This document shows positions 29,680 to 37,982 of a stretch of 64,000 bases of DNA, one piece after another. The notes under the pieces are model-generated. The model did not search any database and was not told the origin of the DNA. It saw nothing but the letters and a program-made list of their open reading frames with translations. The position numbers and the translations under genes are program-made. Within the stretch, counting starts at the first letter, position 1. The number at the start of each line of letters is the position of its first letter. Source of the DNA: JBBEAM01 sp942491105 (GTDB taxonomy: Bacteria; Pseudomonadota; Alphaproteobacteria; Kiloniellales; DSM-21159); assembly GCA_942491105.1 (NCBI GenBank), contig CALNZX010000001.1:434001-498000 (forward strand), in the 5' to 3' direction.

Positions 29680-30941
29680 GCGAGCAATTGGCTGGCATCG
29701 CCCCCGGTGGCAACTCGACCCTGGCTTTCGATGTCGAGAAAGTCCGCGAGGACTTCCCGATTCTCAAGCAGGAGGTCTATGGCAAGCCCCTGGTCTATCT
29801 GGACAACGCCGCCTCGGCCCAAAAGCCGCGCCAGGTGCTGGAGGCCATGGACGAGGCCTATACGACCTACTACGCCAATGTGCATCGCGGCATCCACCGC
29901 CTGAGCCAGATCGCCACCGATCACTATGAAGCGGCGCGCGGCAAGACAGCGCGTTTCATCAACGCCGCCCATGAGGACGAGATCGTCTTCGCGCGCGGCG
30001 CGACGGAAGCGATCAATCTGGTCGCCCACAGCTTCGGCGAAGCCTTCCTGAATGAGGGCGACGAAATCCTGATCTCCGAGATGGAGCATCACTCGAACAT
30101 CGTTCCCTGGCAGCTGCTCTGCGCGCGCAAGGGAACGGTGCTCAAGGCGATCCCCATCGACGATGCCGGCAACCTGGATATCGAGGCCTACGGAAAGCTG
30201 CTCGGCCCCAAGGTGAAGCTGGTTGCGGTCACCCACATTTCCAATGCCCTGGGGAGCCTGGTGCCAATCAAGCAGGTCGCGCGCATGGCTCATGACGCCG
30301 GCGCGAAAATCCTGGTCGATGGCTGCCAGGCGGCACCGCACATGGCGCTCGACATGCGCGATCTCGACGCCGACTTCTACTGCTTCTCCAGCCACAAGAT
30401 TTACGGACCGACCGGGATCGGCGTGCTCTACGGCAAGATGGAGCTGCTGCAGGCCCTGCCCCCTTATCAGGGCGGCGGCGAGATGATCAGCGAGGTCACC
30501 CTGCAAGGCAGCACCTTCAAGGAGCCGCCGCACCGTTTCGAGGCGGGCACCCCGGCAATCGTTGAAGCCATCGGCATGGGCGCCGCCATCGACTACATCT
30601 CGGCGCTGGGCTTCGACAACATCCATGCCCAGGAAGACGGTCTGCTCGCTTACGCCACGGAGCGGATGAAGCGCATCCCCGGCCTGCGGATCGTCGGCGA
30701 AGCCGAGGAGAAGGCGAGCATCATTTCCTTCGTCATGGAGGATTGCCACGCCCACGACGCAGGGACGATTCTCGACCGCAAGGGCGTGGCCGTGCGTGCC
30801 GGCCACCACTGCGCCCAACCTGTAATGGACCGCTTCGGGATCGCCGCGACGGCGCGCGCGTCCTTCGGCCTCTACAACACCCGCGCCGAGGTGGATTGCC
30901 TCATAGAGGCGCTGGAAACCGTCAAGGAGATGTTCGGCTGA
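29676..30941 (+). CDS. sufS: Cysteine desulfurase SufS
   Basis: A 421-residue class V aminotransferase-fold enzyme that takes sulfur from cysteine for cluster assembly. PLP lysine Lys241 lies in SSHKIYGPTGIG. The persulfide cysteine Cys379 lies in RAGHHCAQPVM. Their spacing of 138 equals that of E. coli SufS (226 and 364), marking the group II type. Start and stop overlap the neighbouring suf genes by 4 bp and 1 bp. Confidence 0.97.
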   Translation: MSEQLAGIAPGGNSTLAFDVEKVREDFPILKQEVYGKPLVYLDNAASAQKPRQVLEAMDEAYTTYYANVHRGIHRLSQIATDHYEAARGKTARFINAAHEDEIVFARGATEAINLVAHSFGEAFLNEGDEILISEMEHHSNIVPWQLLCARKGTVLKAIPIDDAGNLDIEAYGKLLGPKVKLVAVTHISNALGSLVPIKQVARMAHDAGAKILVDGCQAAPHMALDMRDLDADFYCFSSHKIYGPTGIGVLYGKMELLQALPPYQGGGEMISEVTLQGSTFKEPPHRFEAGTPAIVEAIGMGAAIDYISALGFDNIHAQEDGLLAYATERMKRIPGLRIVGEAEEKASIISFVMEDCHAHDAGTILDRKGVAVRAGHHCAQPVMDRFGIAATARASFGLYNTRAEVDCLIEALETVKEMFG

Positions 30942-31423
30942 TGTCAGACGAGAGCAAGACCAAGAACCGTCCCATCGCGCCCGATCCCAACGAGATGATG
31001 CCCGATGGGCATCCGGCCGCCGCCCATTACAACCCCTACCTCTGGTCGGGGACGATGGAGGAAGGCGCCGAGGAAGGTCTGCAGGCGCATGCTGGCACAG
31101 CGCTTCCTGAAGGCGCCGCCACCGCCGGCGAGGAGCAGGTGATCGAGGCGCTGCGCAGCGTCTACGATCCGGAAATTCCGGTGAACATCTACGACCTCGG
31201 CCTGATCTATAAAAACGAAATCGCCAAGGACGGATCGGTCAGCATCGAGATGACCCTGACCGCCCCGGCCTGCCCCGTCGCCGGACAGATGCCGGGTATG
31301 GTCGCCGCCGCCGTGGCCGAGGTCGAAGGCGTCGGCGAGGTCACCGTCACCTTGACCTGGGAGCCGCCTTGGACCAAGGAAATGATGAGCGAAGACGCAA
31401 TGCTTGCACTCGGCATCTTTTGA
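30941..31423 (+). CDS. sufT: SUF-associated MIP18/DUF59 protein (SufT-like)
   Basis: A 160-residue protein. The N-terminal 60 residues are polar, Pro/Glu-rich and low-similarity. The C-terminal DUF59 domain carries VYDPEIPVNIYDLGLIY and TLTAPACPVAGQMPGMV with the conserved cysteine. Members help Fe-S maturation, especially at low iron. Its ATG overlaps the sufS stop by one base and sufA follows after 39 bp. Confidence 0.9.
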   Translation: MSDESKTKNRPIAPDPNEMMPDGHPAAAHYNPYLWSGTMEEGAEEGLQAHAGTALPEGAATAGEEQVIEALRSVYDPEIPVNIYDLGLIYKNEIAKDGSVSIEMTLTAPACPVAGQMPGMVAAAVAEVEGVGEVTVTLTWEPPWTKEMMSEDAMLALGIF

Positions 31424-31462
31424 CCCAAGATTCTGTCTGAACGCCAAGGAGAGAGAACCGCA

Positions 31463-31798
31463 ATGGCTCCGATCATTACGCTGACAGACGCCGCCGCCGA
31501 ACGGGTGAAGCGGTTGATGAGCAAAGCCGGAGACGAGGACGTGCTCGGACTGCGCGTCGGTATCAAAACCCGCGGCTGCTCCGGCCTGAGCTACTTCGTC
31601 GAGTACGCCAAGGAGCAGAAGAAGTTCGAGGACATCATCGAGGACAAGGGTGTGCGCATCTTTATCGACCCCTCGGCCACGATGTTCCTGCTCGGCAGCG
31701 AGATGGACTACAAGGAAGGCAAGCTGGAGTCAGGCTTTGTCTTCAGCAATCCCAACGAGAAAAGCCGCTGCGGCTGCGGCGAGAGCTTCTCGGTCTAG
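31463..31798 (+). CDS. sufA: A-type Fe-S carrier SufA
   Basis: A 111-residue HesB/IscA-type carrier with the three cluster ligands Cys39 (RGCSG), Cys103 and Cys105 (CGCG). It receives clusters from the SufBCD scaffold and passes them to apo-proteins. GGAGAG lies upstream of the ATG. It is the last suf gene, and the following FAH gene starts 5 bp after its stop. Confidence 0.95.
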   Translation: MAPIITLTDAAAERVKRLMSKAGDEDVLGLRVGIKTRGCSGLSYFVEYAKEQKKFEDIIEDKGVRIFIDPSATMFLLGSEMDYKEGKLESGFVFSNPNEKSRCGCGESFSV

Positions 31799-31803
31799 CG
31801 CCG

Positions 31804-32454
31804 GTGCGCTTCGCTTTTCCACCTTCCGAACAGAGCGCGTTGCCCATCGTCGGCGACGAGATGCTTTTCCCCGTGCGGCGGATTTATTGCGTTGGACGCA
31901 ACTACGCCGAACACAGCCGCGAGATGGGGCATAACCCCGAGCGGGAAGCCCCCTTTTTCTTCATGAAGCCGGCCGACGCCCTGGTGCCCGGCGGTGGCGC
32001 CATCCCCTACCCGCCCGCGACCCAGGATCTGCATCACGAGGTGGAACTGGTCGTCGCGCTGGGGCCCGATGCGAAAATTTTCGGTCACGCCGTGGGCATC
32101 GACCTGACCCGCCGGGATCTTCAGGGCGAAGCCAAGAAGGCGGGACGCCCCTGGGAGATGGGCAAGGCTTTCGACCGCTCCGCGCCCTGCGGCCCCCTGA
32201 CGCGCGCGAGCCAGGCCATGACCCAAGGCGCCATCACCCTGACGGTCAACGGCGAAAGCCGGCAGAACGGCGATATCTCCGATCTGATCTGGCCGATAGA
32301 GGACGTGCTAGGGCATCTTTCCGGCTTCATGGAGCTGAGGCCCGGGGATTTGATCTTTACCGGCACGCCGGCCGGGGTTGGCCCGATCGAACCGGGAGAC
32401 AGGCTGCATGCCGAGGTCGTGGGGCTGACGCCACTCGAGGTTACCCTCGGTTAG
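31804..32454 (+). CDS. Fumarylacetoacetate hydrolase-family protein
   Basis: A 216-residue FAH-fold enzyme with VRRIYCVGRNYAEHSREMG, FMKPADALVPGG, the metal-binding HHEVELVVALG, and LIFTGTPAGVGPIEPGD. It is likely a hydrolase, tautomerase or decarboxylase of acylpyruvates or oxaloacetate in the cytoplasm. GTG 31804 begins just after sufA with no ribosome site, implying translational coupling. Its stop overlaps the convergent HD-domain gene by 4 bp. Confidence 0.85.
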   Translation: MRFAFPPSEQSALPIVGDEMLFPVRRIYCVGRNYAEHSREMGHNPEREAPFFFMKPADALVPGGGAIPYPPATQDLHHEVELVVALGPDAKIFGHAVGIDLTRRDLQGEAKKAGRPWEMGKAFDRSAPCGPLTRASQAMTQGAITLTVNGESRQNGDISDLIWPIEDVLGHLSGFMELRPGDLIFTGTPAGVGPIEPGDRLHAEVVGLTPLEVTLG

Positions 32455-33002
32455 CGTGCGGTCTGGACCTGGGATTCCAGAAGTCTCCGGTAATACGCCA
32501 GTCCCTCGACCCGCAAACCCTCGACCTTCCCTAGATCGTCCCAGCGCCGCAGGCGCACCGCGTCCTGGTGCTGCGGGTTCCGCTCGAAGTCCAGCACCTC
32601 ATCGGGGGACATCGGCCCACCCTGCTTTGACAGTGAGTGCACCGAGGCCGGCGAGAGGCAGTCGAAGTAGGCTGGCTCCACGGCGCAAAGGTAGCGTTTG
32701 GCCGCGACGTGCAGGCGCACCGGCTCGCTGACCTCCGGCCCGAAATGCTTGCTCAGGTACACCGCTCCCGAGCGGTCGTGTTTGTGGTAGCCGTAGGCGT
32801 CATCGGCCTCCTCGATGAGATGGCCGATATCGTGCAGCAGAGCCGCCGCCACTAGGCTATCCCTGGCCTGTTCGGAGACGGCGCAGGCGGCGCACTGCAG
32901 CATGTGCTCCAGCTGCGTCACATCCTCGCCGTAAGCCTCGCCGCCGTGTTCGGCGAATAGTCTTTCGAGTTCATCGACGACGTCTCGCGCGGAGTCCGTC
33001 AT
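32451..33002 (-). CDS. tmpB: HD-domain mixed-valent di-iron oxygenase, PhnZ/TmpB-like
   Basis: A 183-residue protein close to PhnZ/TmpB, which oxidatively cleave the C-P bond of 1-hydroxy-alkylphosphonates to release phosphate. Iron ligands fit His33, His57-Asp58, His61, His98 and Asp155/156. Tyr24 and Glu26 match the mobile-lid residues of PhnZ. Family strings include AAALLHDIGHL, HVAAKRYLCAVEPAY, LSPASVHSLSKQGGPM and RRWDDLGKV. Its ATG overlaps the oxygenase stop (ATGA). Pairing with a gamma-butyrobetaine-hydroxylase-like partner, rather than a PhyH-type PhnY, favours TmpB and quaternary-ammonium phosphonates. Confidence 0.8.
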   Translation of the reverse strand: MTDSARDVVDELERLFAEHGGEAYGEDVTQLEHMLQCAACAVSEQARDSLVAAALLHDIGHLIEEADDAYGYHKHDRSGAVYLSKHFGPEVSEPVRLHVAAKRYLCAVEPAYFDCLSPASVHSLSKQGGPMSPDEVLDFERNPQHQDAVRLRRWDDLGKVEGLRVEGLAYYRRLLESQVQTAR

Positions 33003-34102
33003 TGCGCGCCCTCCAGAATACGGATCTTGCTGAGCAGAGAATCCTTATCCGCGTAACAGCCCTGCAAGTGCCGCTTGCCGCCCGAGAACCCCTTGCGGCC
33101 GTGCAGTACCCGCCTGTTGTCGACGACAAAAAGGTCGCCCGGCGTCAGACGAAAACTCACGGCGAATTCAGGATCGTGCAGCATCCGTCCAAAACGGCGA
33201 TAGGCGCGGTAGAAATCGGAGAGCAACTCCGGCGCCAGGTCGAGCGGCGCGGCGGAACGGTTGTTGTAGCGTATGCCTGCTACTTCCCCCTCCGCATCGA
33301 GTTCGATCAGCGGGCCCCGCGCCCGCAACTCGGCCGTCTTCGACGTGAAAGCAAAGGGCACGGAATGCCGGGTTAGCAGCGCGAAATCCTCCGGCGCCTC
33401 CCGGCGCAGACGCGCGGCCACGGCGAAGCCGTCGACGACGACGGACTCACCGCCATCGGACTCCGCCGCCAGGCAATGCAGGAGCTGCAAACCCGGCACG
33501 GGATCGCGATAGGGATTGTCCGTGTGCAGGCCGAGACCCAGGTTCGAGAAGGCCAGATTGCTCGGCTCGGCTTCGCTGATGACATCGAACAGCCGCCCGT
33601 AGTTGGTTTCCCGGACATAGCCGAACAAATCTACGACCTCGAAAATACGTTCCGGCTCGGGCGGCAGATCGCGCAGCATGCTCACGCCCTCGTCGCGGAT
33701 CGCGGCAAGCCAGCCTAGCAAGGCTTCGCGGGAGCTTGAGATCGCCTCGAAACAGGCTTCCTGTGGCGTAAAGTCCCGATCCCAGAGCCGCGGCGCTGCG
33801 CGGGCCGGGCCAGGCTCGAGGCGATGCGCCCACAGCCAGCCGGCAGAAAAGCTGCAGTCCAACCCCTCTGGCTGGAACAGCAGTCGCACGCTGCCATCTC
33901 CCATCAGCTCGGCGTCACCGAGAAGGATTTCCTCGGGCAGGCTAGAGATGTCGAAAAGACGCTGCCCGTTGCCCGCGTGCCGGCCTTCGGGAAGATTATC
34001 GCGCAGCCAGATGGCGGGGTAGCGGCTCACCGAGGCGTCGGCCCAGGTCACGGCCAGCCAGTGACTGTCGCTGGCTAGAGACTCTATGACAGGCGCCTTC
34101 AT
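32999..34102 (-). CDS. tmpA: 2-Oxoglutarate/Fe(II) dioxygenase, TmpA/gamma-butyrobetaine hydroxylase-like
   Basis: This 367-residue protein has a GBBH-like N-terminal domain (YPAIWLRDNLPEG, GNGQRLFDISSLP) and a TauD-type catalytic domain. The iron site is His193-x-Asp195 (LGLHTDNPYRD) and His334 (RRVLHGRKGF), with a 2-oxoglutarate Arg shortly after. The N-terminal zinc cysteines usual after WLRDN are absent. With the HD partner it probably hydroxylates 2-(trimethylammonio)ethylphosphonate before C-P cleavage. A true gamma-butyrobetaine hydroxylase is the alternative. ATG 34102 is chosen over ATG 34135. Confidence 0.75.
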   Translation of the reverse strand: MKAPVIESLASDSHWLAVTWADASVSRYPAIWLRDNLPEGRHAGNGQRLFDISSLPEEILLGDAELMGDGSVRLLFQPEGLDCSFSAGWLWAHRLEPGPARAAPRLWDRDFTPQEACFEAISSSREALLGWLAAIRDEGVSMLRDLPPEPERIFEVVDLFGYVRETNYGRLFDVISEAEPSNLAFSNLGLGLHTDNPYRDPVPGLQLLHCLAAESDGGESVVVDGFAVAARLRREAPEDFALLTRHSVPFAFTSKTAELRARGPLIELDAEGEVAGIRYNNRSAAPLDLAPELLSDFYRAYRRFGRMLHDPEFAVSFRLTPGDLFVVDNRRVLHGRKGFSGGKRHLQGCYADKDSLLSKIRILEGAQ

Positions 34103-34141
34103 GGACTCTGTCCTAGCGAGATTCTTCGCGCCCATGGGTGG

Positions 34142-35083
34142 TCAATCCCTCAAGAATTTATGCACGGCCTTGCAGATGCCTGCGAAGGCCTCTCCGGCCG
34201 GCTTGCTCATGTGCCGGGCGCGCAGGAACCCATGGATCAGGCCACGCCCGAGGTGCAGCTCGCTGTTCACGCCCGCCGCGCAGAGCCGGTCGGAATAGAC
34301 CTCCCCATCATCGCGCAGCGGATCGTACTGCGCCACAACCACGTAGGCTGGCGGCAGACCCGCGTAATCCGTGTTGAGCAGAGGAAAGGCCAAGGGATCC
34401 TCGGTGGTTTCGGCGCCCCCAAGATAGGCGCGGCGGTAGTAGTCATGCTCCGCCCGGCTAAAACCCGGGGCATCCGGAGTGACACAGCGCGCGGGCTCCG
34501 AGAGCTCGAGGCCGAACCCGGGATAGATCAGCAGCTGCCCGGAAATTTTCGGTCCGCCTTCGGCGCGTGCCTTCAGGCACATCGCGCCGGAAAGATTGCC
34601 GCCGGCGCTGTCGCCGCCGACCGCGATACGCGCGGGATCCACGTTGTAGAGATCCGGATTTCCGGTCACTTCGCAAATCACCGACCAACAGTCGTCGCAG
34701 GCGGCCGGGTGCGGGTTTTCAGGCGCCAGGCTGTAGCCGATGGAAATCACGGTAACGCCCGCGCGCGCCGCGATCTCCGCGGTCACCGAATCGTGGCTGT
34801 CGAGATTGCCGAACACATAGCCGCCGCCATGCATGTAAAAAAGGCAGGGTTGCTTGCCCTGCCCTGCCTGCCCATCCGTCGGACGGAAAATGCGTACCGC
34901 GACACTGCGCGGACCGATGGTTTTGTCCTCTACCTGGAGGTTCTCCGGGCGCGGATAATCGAACGACTTGGCGAGATCGGCATACATCCGCCGCTGCTCA
35001 TCGATCGGGGCTTCAAGGAAATCCGGCGGAAAGACCTTGTCGGAAATCTCGATGAACTTGAGGATCCCAGGATCCAAGGACAT
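34142..35083 (-). CDS. Alpha/beta hydrolase, hormone-sensitive-lipase family
   Basis: A 313-residue esterase-type protein with the oxyanion motif MHGGGYVFGN and nucleophile GDSAGGNLSG. The acid lies near VVVAQYDPLRDDGEVY and the His in GLIHGFLRA. GGAG precedes the ATG. The TmpA-like gene follows 39 bp later, so the three probably form one operon. A role such as releasing a phosphonate from an ester is possible but only inferred from position. Confidence 0.85.
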   Translation of the reverse strand: MSLDPGILKFIEISDKVFPPDFLEAPIDEQRRMYADLAKSFDYPRPENLQVEDKTIGPRSVAVRIFRPTDGQAGQGKQPCLFYMHGGGYVFGNLDSHDSVTAEIAARAGVTVISIGYSLAPENPHPAACDDCWSVICEVTGNPDLYNVDPARIAVGGDSAGGNLSGAMCLKARAEGGPKISGQLLIYPGFGLELSEPARCVTPDAPGFSRAEHDYYRRAYLGGAETTEDPLAFPLLNTDYAGLPPAYVVVAQYDPLRDDGEVYSDRLCAAGVNSELHLGRGLIHGFLRARHMSKPAGEAFAGICKAVHKFLRD

Positions 35084-35312
35084 ATGGCCGCTCTCCTTCG
35101 CAGGTGCACAATAAGATTTCAGCTAGATAACCACAGCAAGGCACTCGCGGGAAATGCCGTGTTGCGCGCACAGCCATGCGGAAATCGCAGATGCGTCACC
35201 GGGCTGTCGCGTTCCCTACAGATTTATGTCGTTTCCCCCTATTCAGGGCAGCTTTGCCTGGCCTAGGCTCCGGGCACCCAAGAGCTTTGCCCCAGATACC
35301 GGGACCACAGGA

Positions 35313-36485
35313 ATGCTGGCATTCGACCGTAGCGAGTACGATTCGCGTGTTGCGAGAGCCAAGGCCTCGATGCAGGACCAGGGTATCGATGTCCTGCTCT
35401 GCCACGACACCGCGAACATGCACTATCTGACCGGATACGACGGCTGGTCCTTCTACACGCCGCAGTGCGTGGTCGTGGCGCTTGAGCTGGATGAGCCGCT
35501 GTGGATCGGCCGTGGCATCGACGGCAACGGCGCGCGCGTCACCACCTATCTGCGCGAAGAGAACATCTATCCTTACGGCGACGACTACGTGCAGACCGCG
35601 CACAAGCACCCGATGAACTTCGCCGCGGACGTGCTCAAGGCGCGCGGGCTGGATCGCGGCAGCATCGGGCTGGAGATGGACAGCTATTACTTCTCGCCGG
35701 CCGGCTACGAAGCCCTGAAGGCCGACCTGCCCAATGCGCGCTTCATCAACGCCGAGGCCCTGGTGAACTGGGTCCGCTGCATCAAATCCCCGGCCGAGAT
35801 CGAGCTGATGCGGCAGGCCGCGAAGATCCTCGAGAAAGTCATGGCTGTCGCCTGCGAGCAGGTCACGCCCGGGGTGCGCCAGTGCGATGCCGCCGCGGCG
35901 ATCTATCAGGCCGGCATCAGCGGCACGGCCGAGTTCGGCGGCGACTATCCCTCGATCGTGCCGATGCTGCCGACCGGCGCCGGCACCGCGACCCCTCACC
36001 TGACCTGGAGCGACGAGCCTTTCAAGAAAGGCGAGGCCACGATCCTGGAATTGGCGGGCTGCCGCAAGCGCTACCACTGTCCGCAGGCCCGCACGGTGTT
36101 CATCGGCAAGCCGCCCCAGAAGCTGGCCGACGCGGCCTCCTGGGTGGTCGAGGGAATCGCCGCGGCCTTCGACTACATCAAGCCCGGCGTTACCGCCGAA
36201 GAGGTCGAGCGCGTCTGGCGCGACACCATCGCCAAGCACGGCCTGATCAAGGAATCCCGCTGCGGCTATTCGACCGGCCTGAACTATCCCCCGGACTGGG
36301 GCGAACACACCATTTCCCTGCGCCCCGGCGATACCACGGTCTTGCAGCCCAACATGACGATCCACTTCATGCCGGGTATCTGGATGGACGACTGGGGCAT
36401 CGAAATCAGCGAATGCTTCCGGGTGACCGAGACGGGCTGCGAGCCACTGGCCAACACGCCCCGGGAACTGATCCTCAAGGACTGA
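35313..36485 (+). CDS. M24-family (creatinase-type) hydrolase, ectoine hydrolase-like
   Basis: A 390-residue pita-bread-fold protein with an N-terminal creatinase domain (ANMHYLTGYDGWSFYTP) and a C-terminal M24 domain (CGYSTGLNYPPDWGEHTI, HFMPGIWMDDWGIEISE). Several canonical dinuclear-metal ligands of M24 peptidases are replaced, as in creatinase and in DoeA/EutD. These sequence blocks look most like DoeA/EutD, which opens the ectoine ring. No doeB deacetylase or ectoine transporter is next to it, so the assignment is tentative. It is divergent from the phosphonate operon. Confidence 0.75.
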   Translation: MLAFDRSEYDSRVARAKASMQDQGIDVLLCHDTANMHYLTGYDGWSFYTPQCVVVALELDEPLWIGRGIDGNGARVTTYLREENIYPYGDDYVQTAHKHPMNFAADVLKARGLDRGSIGLEMDSYYFSPAGYEALKADLPNARFINAEALVNWVRCIKSPAEIELMRQAAKILEKVMAVACEQVTPGVRQCDAAAAIYQAGISGTAEFGGDYPSIVPMLPTGAGTATPHLTWSDEPFKKGEATILELAGCRKRYHCPQARTVFIGKPPQKLADAASWVVEGIAAAFDYIKPGVTAEEVERVWRDTIAKHGLIKESRCGYSTGLNYPPDWGEHTISLRPGDTTVLQPNMTIHFMPGIWMDDWGIEISECFRVTETGCEPLANTPRELILKD

Positions 36486-36488
36486 ACG

Positions 36489-36520
36489 CAAAAAAAAAGC
36501 CGCCCCAAGGGCGGCCTTTT
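36489..36520. terminator. Bidirectional Rho-independent terminator
   Basis: A run of nine A (36490-36498), then GCCGCCC-CAA-GGGCGGC (36499-36515), then CTTTT. It serves the M24 gene on the plus strand and bioY (stop at 36541) on the minus strand, where the A run becomes a strong U run. Confidence 0.9.
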
Positions 36521-36540
36521 CCGTGGGAAACGCGAGACGT

Positions 36541-37146
36541 TTAGCTGTCGTCGCGGTAGCGTCGGACCACGCGCCAGGCGATCGGAACCGTGGCCGCCGC
36601 CAAAGCCAGCTTGGCCGCCGCGCCGAACAGGAAGGGCTGCAGGCCATTCGCCACCGCCGTCTCGAAGCCGAAGAGACCGGCCAGCCAGGCCACGCCCAGA
36701 GCGAAGATAACCACCGTGCCCAGAGCCATCGCCAGCACCGAGAGCAAGGGGTTGCGGTCCCAGCCCTTCTCGGCCAGCCAGCCAATGGCGGTTGCCGCAA
36801 CGAGAAAGCCCACCAAATAGCCGGCGGTGGGACCCGCGAAGTAGGCATAGCCGCCGCCGGATGCGAAAACCGGCAGGCCGATGGCCCCTTCGGCCAAATA
36901 GAGCAGCAGGGTCGCCCCAGCCAAACGCCAGCCGTAAGCCATGCCGATAACCAGAACGACGTAGCTCTGCATCGTCATCGGCACCGGGTAGAATGGCATC
37001 TGAACCTTGGCCGACACCGTCAGCAAGGCCGCGCCGAGAATTGCCAGAACCACGTTGCGCGCCAGTCTCGACGACCCCTCTTCCGGCCAGATAGCGGAGA
37101 TCAAGGTCGGGTAGCCTGCACTTGCTTCAGCGGTCGATATGGCCAC
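36541..37146 (-). CDS. bioY: Biotin transporter substrate-binding subunit BioY
   Basis: A 201-residue S component of an ECF-type biotin transporter, with six hydrophobic helices. BioY signatures include AKVQMPFYPVPMTMQSYVV, GLPVFASGGGYAYFAGPTAGYL and the Ala-rich C-terminal helix. A GTG at 37146 directly follows GAGGGGAAACAA, so I take it rather than the ATG at 37185. No bioM/bioN energising genes are adjacent. Solo BioY is known to work in some bacteria. It overlaps a possible 47-codon upstream ORF. Confidence 0.92.
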   Translation of the reverse strand: MAISTAEASAGYPTLISAIWPEEGSSRLARNVVLAILGAALLTVSAKVQMPFYPVPMTMQSYVVLVIGMAYGWRLAGATLLLYLAEGAIGLPVFASGGGYAYFAGPTAGYLVGFLVAATAIGWLAEKGWDRNPLLSVLAMALGTVVIFALGVAWLAGLFGFETAVANGLQPFLFGAAAKLALAAATVPIAWRVVRRYRDDS

Positions 37147-37270
37147 TTGTTTCCCCTCGCAGAAATTGCTTTTCCGGATTTTCAAACTGCGCCGCTTTGT
37201 CCGGCATCTTGGATTTGATTAAGGCAAAAATCGGCGTCCAAGGCGACTCAACAGTGCTCTTGACAGGCAT
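37127..37270 (-). CDS. Possible small leader ORF upstream of bioY
   Basis: A 47-codon ORF starts at ATG 37270 behind GAGGAGACAA, an excellent ribosome site. It ends 20 bp inside bioY in another frame. The product (MPVKSTVESPWTPIFALIKS...) has no recognised domain, and third-position GC is lower than in neighbours. It may be a translated leader coupled to bioY or a chance frame. Confidence 0.35.
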   Translation of the reverse strand: MPVKSTVESPWTPIFALIKSKMPDKAAQFENPEKQFLRGETSGHIDR

Positions 37271-37388
37271 TTGTCTCCTCGATTTCACATCCTTAGAGTG
37301 CTGAAAAAGTGAGGAAAAGAGCGGCTTTGCATGGCTTTGCAGGCGATTGCTCTCTCTGCGTGCCACGAAATCACGCTAAGCTGTGCCG

Positions 37389-37970
37389 ATGTTCTTCGAT
37401 GACGTCCTCTTGCAGCTGCGGCAGCTGGCCGGCGACCCCTTCCTGCTCGGTCTTGCCATCGCGTTGTTCACCTTCGTTCTGGAAGACGCGGCGACGGTGG
37501 CATCGGGGCTGCTCGCAGCGGAAGGGCTCATACATCCCGCCTGGGCCCTGACCGCGCTCTACCTGGGGATCGTCCTGGGGGATTTCGGACTCTACGGCTT
37601 CGGCCTGCTGGCGCGGCGGAACCGCTGGGCCCGGCGGCTGCTCGAAAAACGCCGAGTCGCGCTGGCCGGAGATTGGATTGGCCAGCGCCTCTTCGCGACG
37701 GTCTTCGGCGCGCGCTTCGTGCCCGGACTGCGCTTGCCTTGCTATACGGCCTGCGGATTCTTCCAGCTTTCCTTCACGCGCTTCGCGCTCTATGCCGCCG
37801 TTGCCGCGGCAGCCTGGACGACGCTGCTGTTCATCGTCATTTTTGCATTTGGCCGCTGGGCCGTGGAGGAACTCGGCGGCTGGCGCTGGGCAGCCGGACT
37901 TGCCATTCTGCTCTGCGTGATTCTCCTGCCCCGTCTCCTTACCCGCACACGCGCCCGACCCATGAGTTGA
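37389..37970 (+). CDS. DedA-family membrane protein
   Basis: A 193-residue integral membrane protein of the DedA/SNARE-associated family (PF09335). It shows ASGLLAAEGLIHPAWALTAL, the GIVLGDFGLYGFGLLAR re-entrant motif and the Arg-containing ATVFGARFVPGLRLPCYTAC. Family members move polyprenyl phosphate or phospholipids between leaflets. A GTG two codons upstream (37383) is the other possible start. The ATP-grasp gene follows 12 bp later, suggesting an operon. Confidence 0.85.
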   Translation: MFFDDVLLQLRQLAGDPFLLGLAIALFTFVLEDAATVASGLLAAEGLIHPAWALTALYLGIVLGDFGLYGFGLLARRNRWARRLLEKRRVALAGDWIGQRLFATVFGARFVPGLRLPCYTACGFFQLSFTRFALYAAVAAAAWTTLLFIVIFAFGRWAVEELGGWRWAAGLAILLCVILLPRLLTRTRARPMS

Positions 37971-37982
37971 TACGAAGAGAAC

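Noticed and set aside
32451..34102. PhnY-PhnZ pathway for 2-aminoethylphosphonate
   Set aside because: The HD protein fits either pathway, but the partner is GBBH/TauD-like with a WLRDN N-terminal domain rather than the PhyH type of PhnY.
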